Assembly: GCA_964459305.1 (NCBI GenBank)
Contig: CAYWNA010000382.1
Span: 1 to 9,491 of the forward strand
Origin: CAYWNA01 sp964459305
Lineage (GTDB): Bacteria; Planctomycetota; Planctomycetia; Pirellulales; Pirellulaceae
Reading direction: 5' to 3'
DNA length: 9,491 nt
Shown: positions 7,551-9,491 of the stretch, piece after piece
Numbering within the stretch: the stretch's first letter is position 1
Layout: each line of letters starts with the position of its first letter
Notes under the pieces: model-generated
Seen by the model: the letters and a program-made list of their open reading frames with translations, nothing else
Database searches by the model: none
Told to the model about the DNA's origin: nothing
Made by a program: the position numbers and the translations under genes

Positions 7551-7616
7551 GAAGTGTGCAGTCAAGAGAAAGCAAATTGGTGCGGCAAACACCTCACGCG
7601 AAAGTGGAGATGAACC

Positions 7617-9194
7617 ATGTGTAGTCAAAAGAAGTCCGGCTGTCGTCATGGTGCGAGCGGAATCAACCGACGGGGGTTCCTCGGGACAGCCGGCACGGCG
7701 GCAGGCGTTGTGATGGGCGGTATTGCCCTGGCCCAAGCAGAGTCCGCGAGCGCCGTGTCGGAGCTGACCCCGGGGCAGCCCTACCCGCGCGGCAAGACAT
7801 TGCGCGTTAAGCCGGCGATCCTCTCGCTGGCCTTGCATGACGCCCTTCCCAAGCCGAACACCAGGCCCCAGAGTTGGCGAGCCTACGGCGGCATCCAAAC
7901 CCCGGCTGATCTCCAGAAAGAGATGCAGCGCCTGGAAAAGGACATGAAGGAGTTGGCCGCGAAGTCCGATTTCCCGGTCGAGTTCCTTCCGATGGCTGCC
8001 GTGCATAACCTCGCGGAAGCCCAGCAGGTCGCGGGCGGCGATCAGGACGTGGTGCTGATCTTCGGGGCGAGTGGCTACGACGGGGGCCGCCTCTCCAGTG
8101 TGATCGCGTCCAAGTCGCCGGGGGTCTACTTCGTCCGCCATCGCACGGAGCCGCATTACGCCGGGCACACGACCATCGGCCGGTACATCCTGCGGCACGA
8201 TACCGATGCCAGCATCGATCCCAACCTGGATGCAAGCGACGTGGTGGTGGACGACTACGGTGAAATCCTGTGGCGCCTGCGCGCGATCTACGGGCTGAAG
8301 AACGCCAAGGGCACCAAGATGCTGGCTATCGGCGGCCTGCGTCACTACAGCCGGCTCGGTCAACAGCACGCCCCCAAGCATGCCCAGGATGTCTGGGGCT
8401 ACGGCGTCGAAGTCGTCTCGCTGGAGGATTTCGGCAAACGGTTGACGGCCGCGCGGGCGGACCAAAAGGTCGTCGATTCCGCTGAGCGGCAGACCGAGGC
8501 GCTGCTCGCCCAGCCCAACGTGACCCTGCGAACGGATCGCAAGTACGTTTTCCATTCCTTTATGGCCCTGCGCGTGGCCAAGGATTTGATGAAAGAGACG
8601 GGGGCGACCAACTTCGGATTCGGCGGATGTATGGGGAATTCGGTCATCGGCATGCTTGACACGCCGCCGTGTTTGGTCCTGGCGTTGGCCAACGACGAGG
8701 GCTATACGGCCTACTGCCACACCGACCTCATGCACACGATGCCCGGTGTGTTGTTGCGCTGGATCAGCAGCCAACCGGCCTTCGTCGCCAACTCGCATTT
8801 TCCCCACGACGGTATCTACGCGGTGGCCCACTGCTCCGCGCCGCGCAAGATGAACGGCAAGAACTACGAGCCGACGGACGTTGTGACTCACTACGAGTCC
8901 GATTACGGCGCGGCCACCAAGGTGCACTACACCAAAGGCCAAACCGTAACGGTCGTCATCCCGGCGCATGATTGCTCCAAGTGGCAAGGGTTTCGCGGGA
9001 AGATCGTCGATGCCCCATCGCGTCCAGCCTGTCGATCGCAGATGGACATCGAGGTCGACGGGGACTGGAAGAAGCTGGAGAACCAAGTCGGCTACCACGT
9101 GCTGGTCAGCTACGGCGATTGGCTGCGCGAGGTCGGCTATGCCCTGAAAAACTTGAAAAACGCCCCGGCCTGGGAGAACTTCAGCGAAGCGTAG
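7617..9194 (+). CDS. Second Tat-exported FucI/AraA-like protein, divergent metal-site residues
   Basis: Exported protein of 525 residues, a distant paralogue of the product at 4924-6444. The Tat signal is INRRGFLGTAG (RR at 18-19) with hydrophobic GVVMGGIALA and likely cleavage after AQA (41). The Cys/His patch before it is C9-R-H11. The N-terminal part includes a long charged helix (about residues 95-125). The core aligns with its paralogue: CHTDLMHTMPGV (C367, H368, D370), PAFVANS (N392) and AHCSAP (H405, C406). H368 stands where the paralogue has E335 and N392 where it has D359, so both putative acidic metal ligands are replaced. Its C-terminus continues with HYESDYGAATKVHYTKGQ, typical of the fucose-isomerase-like C-terminal region. 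The start ATG has GGAG at 7606-7609, seven bases upstream. It may be a sugar-binding or altered-specificity protein; the real function is unknown. It is followed after 79 bases by a third Tat protein gene. Confidence 0.8.
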   Translation: MCSQKKSGCRHGASGINRRGFLGTAGTAAGVVMGGIALAQAESASAVSELTPGQPYPRGKTLRVKPAILSLALHDALPKPNTRPQSWRAYGGIQTPADLQKEMQRLEKDMKELAAKSDFPVEFLPMAAVHNLAEAQQVAGGDQDVVLIFGASGYDGGRLSSVIASKSPGVYFVRHRTEPHYAGHTTIGRYILRHDTDASIDPNLDASDVVVDDYGEILWRLRAIYGLKNAKGTKMLAIGGLRHYSRLGQQHAPKHAQDVWGYGVEVVSLEDFGKRLTAARADQKVVDSAERQTEALLAQPNVTLRTDRKYVFHSFMALRVAKDLMKETGATNFGFGGCMGNSVIGMLDTPPCLVLALANDEGYTAYCHTDLMHTMPGVLLRWISSQPAFVANSHFPHDGIYAVAHCSAPRKMNGKNYEPTDVVTHYESDYGAATKVHYTKGQTVTVVIPAHDCSKWQGFRGKIVDAPSRPACRSQMDIEVDGDWKKLENQVGYHVLVSYGDWLREVGYALKNLKNAPAWENFSEA

Positions 9195-9217
9195 TGGGGG
9201 CCAAGTTCGGCAACCGT

Positions 9218-9243
9218 GGAAGTTGGCTGCGGTTCGCAACTCC
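9218..9243 (+). other. Weak intergenic hairpin between the second and third Tat genes
   Basis: GGA-A-GTTG (9218-9225) pairs with CAACTCC (9237-9243), leaving one bulged A and an 11-base loop. It lies in the 79-base gap after the gene ending at 9194. No T-run follows and the next gene's ribosome binding site is close behind, so it is not a convincing intrinsic terminator. It could be an intra-operon mRNA stability or processing element, or chance. Confidence 0.2.
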
Positions 9244-9273
9244 AAGACGCGCTACTCAACAGGAGAACAAGAA

Positions 9274-9491
9274 ATGCATGATCGAGAGAGATCCGAGTGC
9301 CGCCATTGTTCGAGCGGAGTAAGCCGGCGTGGGTTCATTCAGGCGGTAGGCGGTACTGCCGCGTTCGCAACGGCATCGTCTCTCTTGGACGAAGTTCTCA
9401 GCTTTGCCGCCGAAGCGGTCCCGGCAGATGCTCCCGCCGTCGTGAAGCCCGTGGTGGACGTGGTGTCCTGCTGGCCGAAAGACCATGCCAA
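9274..9491 (+). CDS. Third Tat-exported protein (3' partial, cut by window end)
   Basis: The frame starts at ATG 9274 and stays open to the right edge (72 codons seen). AGGAG (9261-9265), eight bases before the ATG, supports the start. The N-terminus has the twin-arginine motif VSRRGFIQ (RR at 18-19), preceded by C9-R-H11-C12-S-S-G15 at the same positions as C9-R-H11-G-A-S-G15 in the product at 7617. A moderately hydrophobic stretch (about 24-47) follows. The visible mature start (PAVVKPVVDVVSCWPKDHA) resembles the N-terminal strand of its neighbours. It is probably a third member of the same exported family or a partner with the same export signal. What its domains are cannot be seen here. 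Confidence 0.75.
   Translation, partial: MHDRERSECRHCSSGVSRRGFIQAVGGTAAFATASSLLDEVLSFAAEAVPADAPAVVKPVVDVVSCWPKDHA

Noticed and set aside
9218..9243. Intrinsic terminator after the second isomerase-like gene
   Set aside because: The hairpin is short and bulged with no T-run, and the next gene's ribosome binding site follows within 20 bases.
7317..9245. 642-codon open frame on the - strand opposite the second isomerase-like gene
   Set aside because: It is antisense to a gene with a Tat signal, a ribosome binding site and a recognisable family core. Its product has no recognisable motif and reflects GC-rich codon bias.
1..9491. CRISPR array, tRNA/rRNA genes, insertion sequences
   Set aside because: No regularly spaced direct repeats, tRNA-like or rRNA sequence, transposase motifs or terminal inverted repeats bounding a gene were seen.

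Overview
The window reads as a fragment of a Planctomycetota genome, probably Pirellulales-like or from a metagenomic relative. This is inferred from the gene content: a large two-haem protein related to the hydrazine synthase alpha subunit, several Tat-exported sugar-isomerase-like proteins, an exported oligoendopeptidase and GC-rich coding sequence. I ran no database search, so the taxonomy is an inference.

Layout. (1) Bases 1-2472, + strand: the 3' part of an exported PD40/c-type cytochrome gene of the HzsA-related family, cut by the left edge. It is followed by a 39-codon reading frame (2524-2643) with a strong ribosome binding site and an export-like N-terminus, which is either a small secreted peptide or the stump of a deleted gene. 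(2) Bases 2682-4562, - strand: a complete M3 metallopeptidase of the oligoendopeptidase F type with a signal peptide, converging on the first block. (3) Bases 4563-4923: a 361-base intergenic region between divergent genes. It carries a plausible promoter for the peptidase, a perfect TATAAT on the + strand, and a roughly 196-base segment closed by a perfect 11-bp inverted repeat with further nested pairing. I read this segment as an unassigned structured RNA or mRNA leader. (4) Bases 4924-9491, + strand: an apparent operon of a Tat-exported FucI/AraA-like protein, an exported alpha/beta-hydrolase (esterase type), a second divergent Tat-exported FucI/AraA-like protein, and the start of a third Tat-exported protein cut by the right edge. 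The gaps are 66-89 bases and each gene has its own Shine-Dalgarno sequence.

Working together. The right-hand operon looks like an extracytoplasmic module that handles a sugar or polyol derivative. The hydrolase could remove an ester group and the isomerase-fold proteins could bind or convert the released sugar outside the cytoplasm. The first isomerase-like protein keeps the acidic residues expected of a metal site. The second has His and Asn at the aligned positions, so it may have a different metal site or be a binding protein. The structured segment ends 22 bases before the first gene of this operon, so it may control it. The most unusual items are this RNA element, the family of Tat proteins with a Cys/His patch just before the twin arginines, and the HzsA-like dihaem protein with no visible hydrazine synthase partner.
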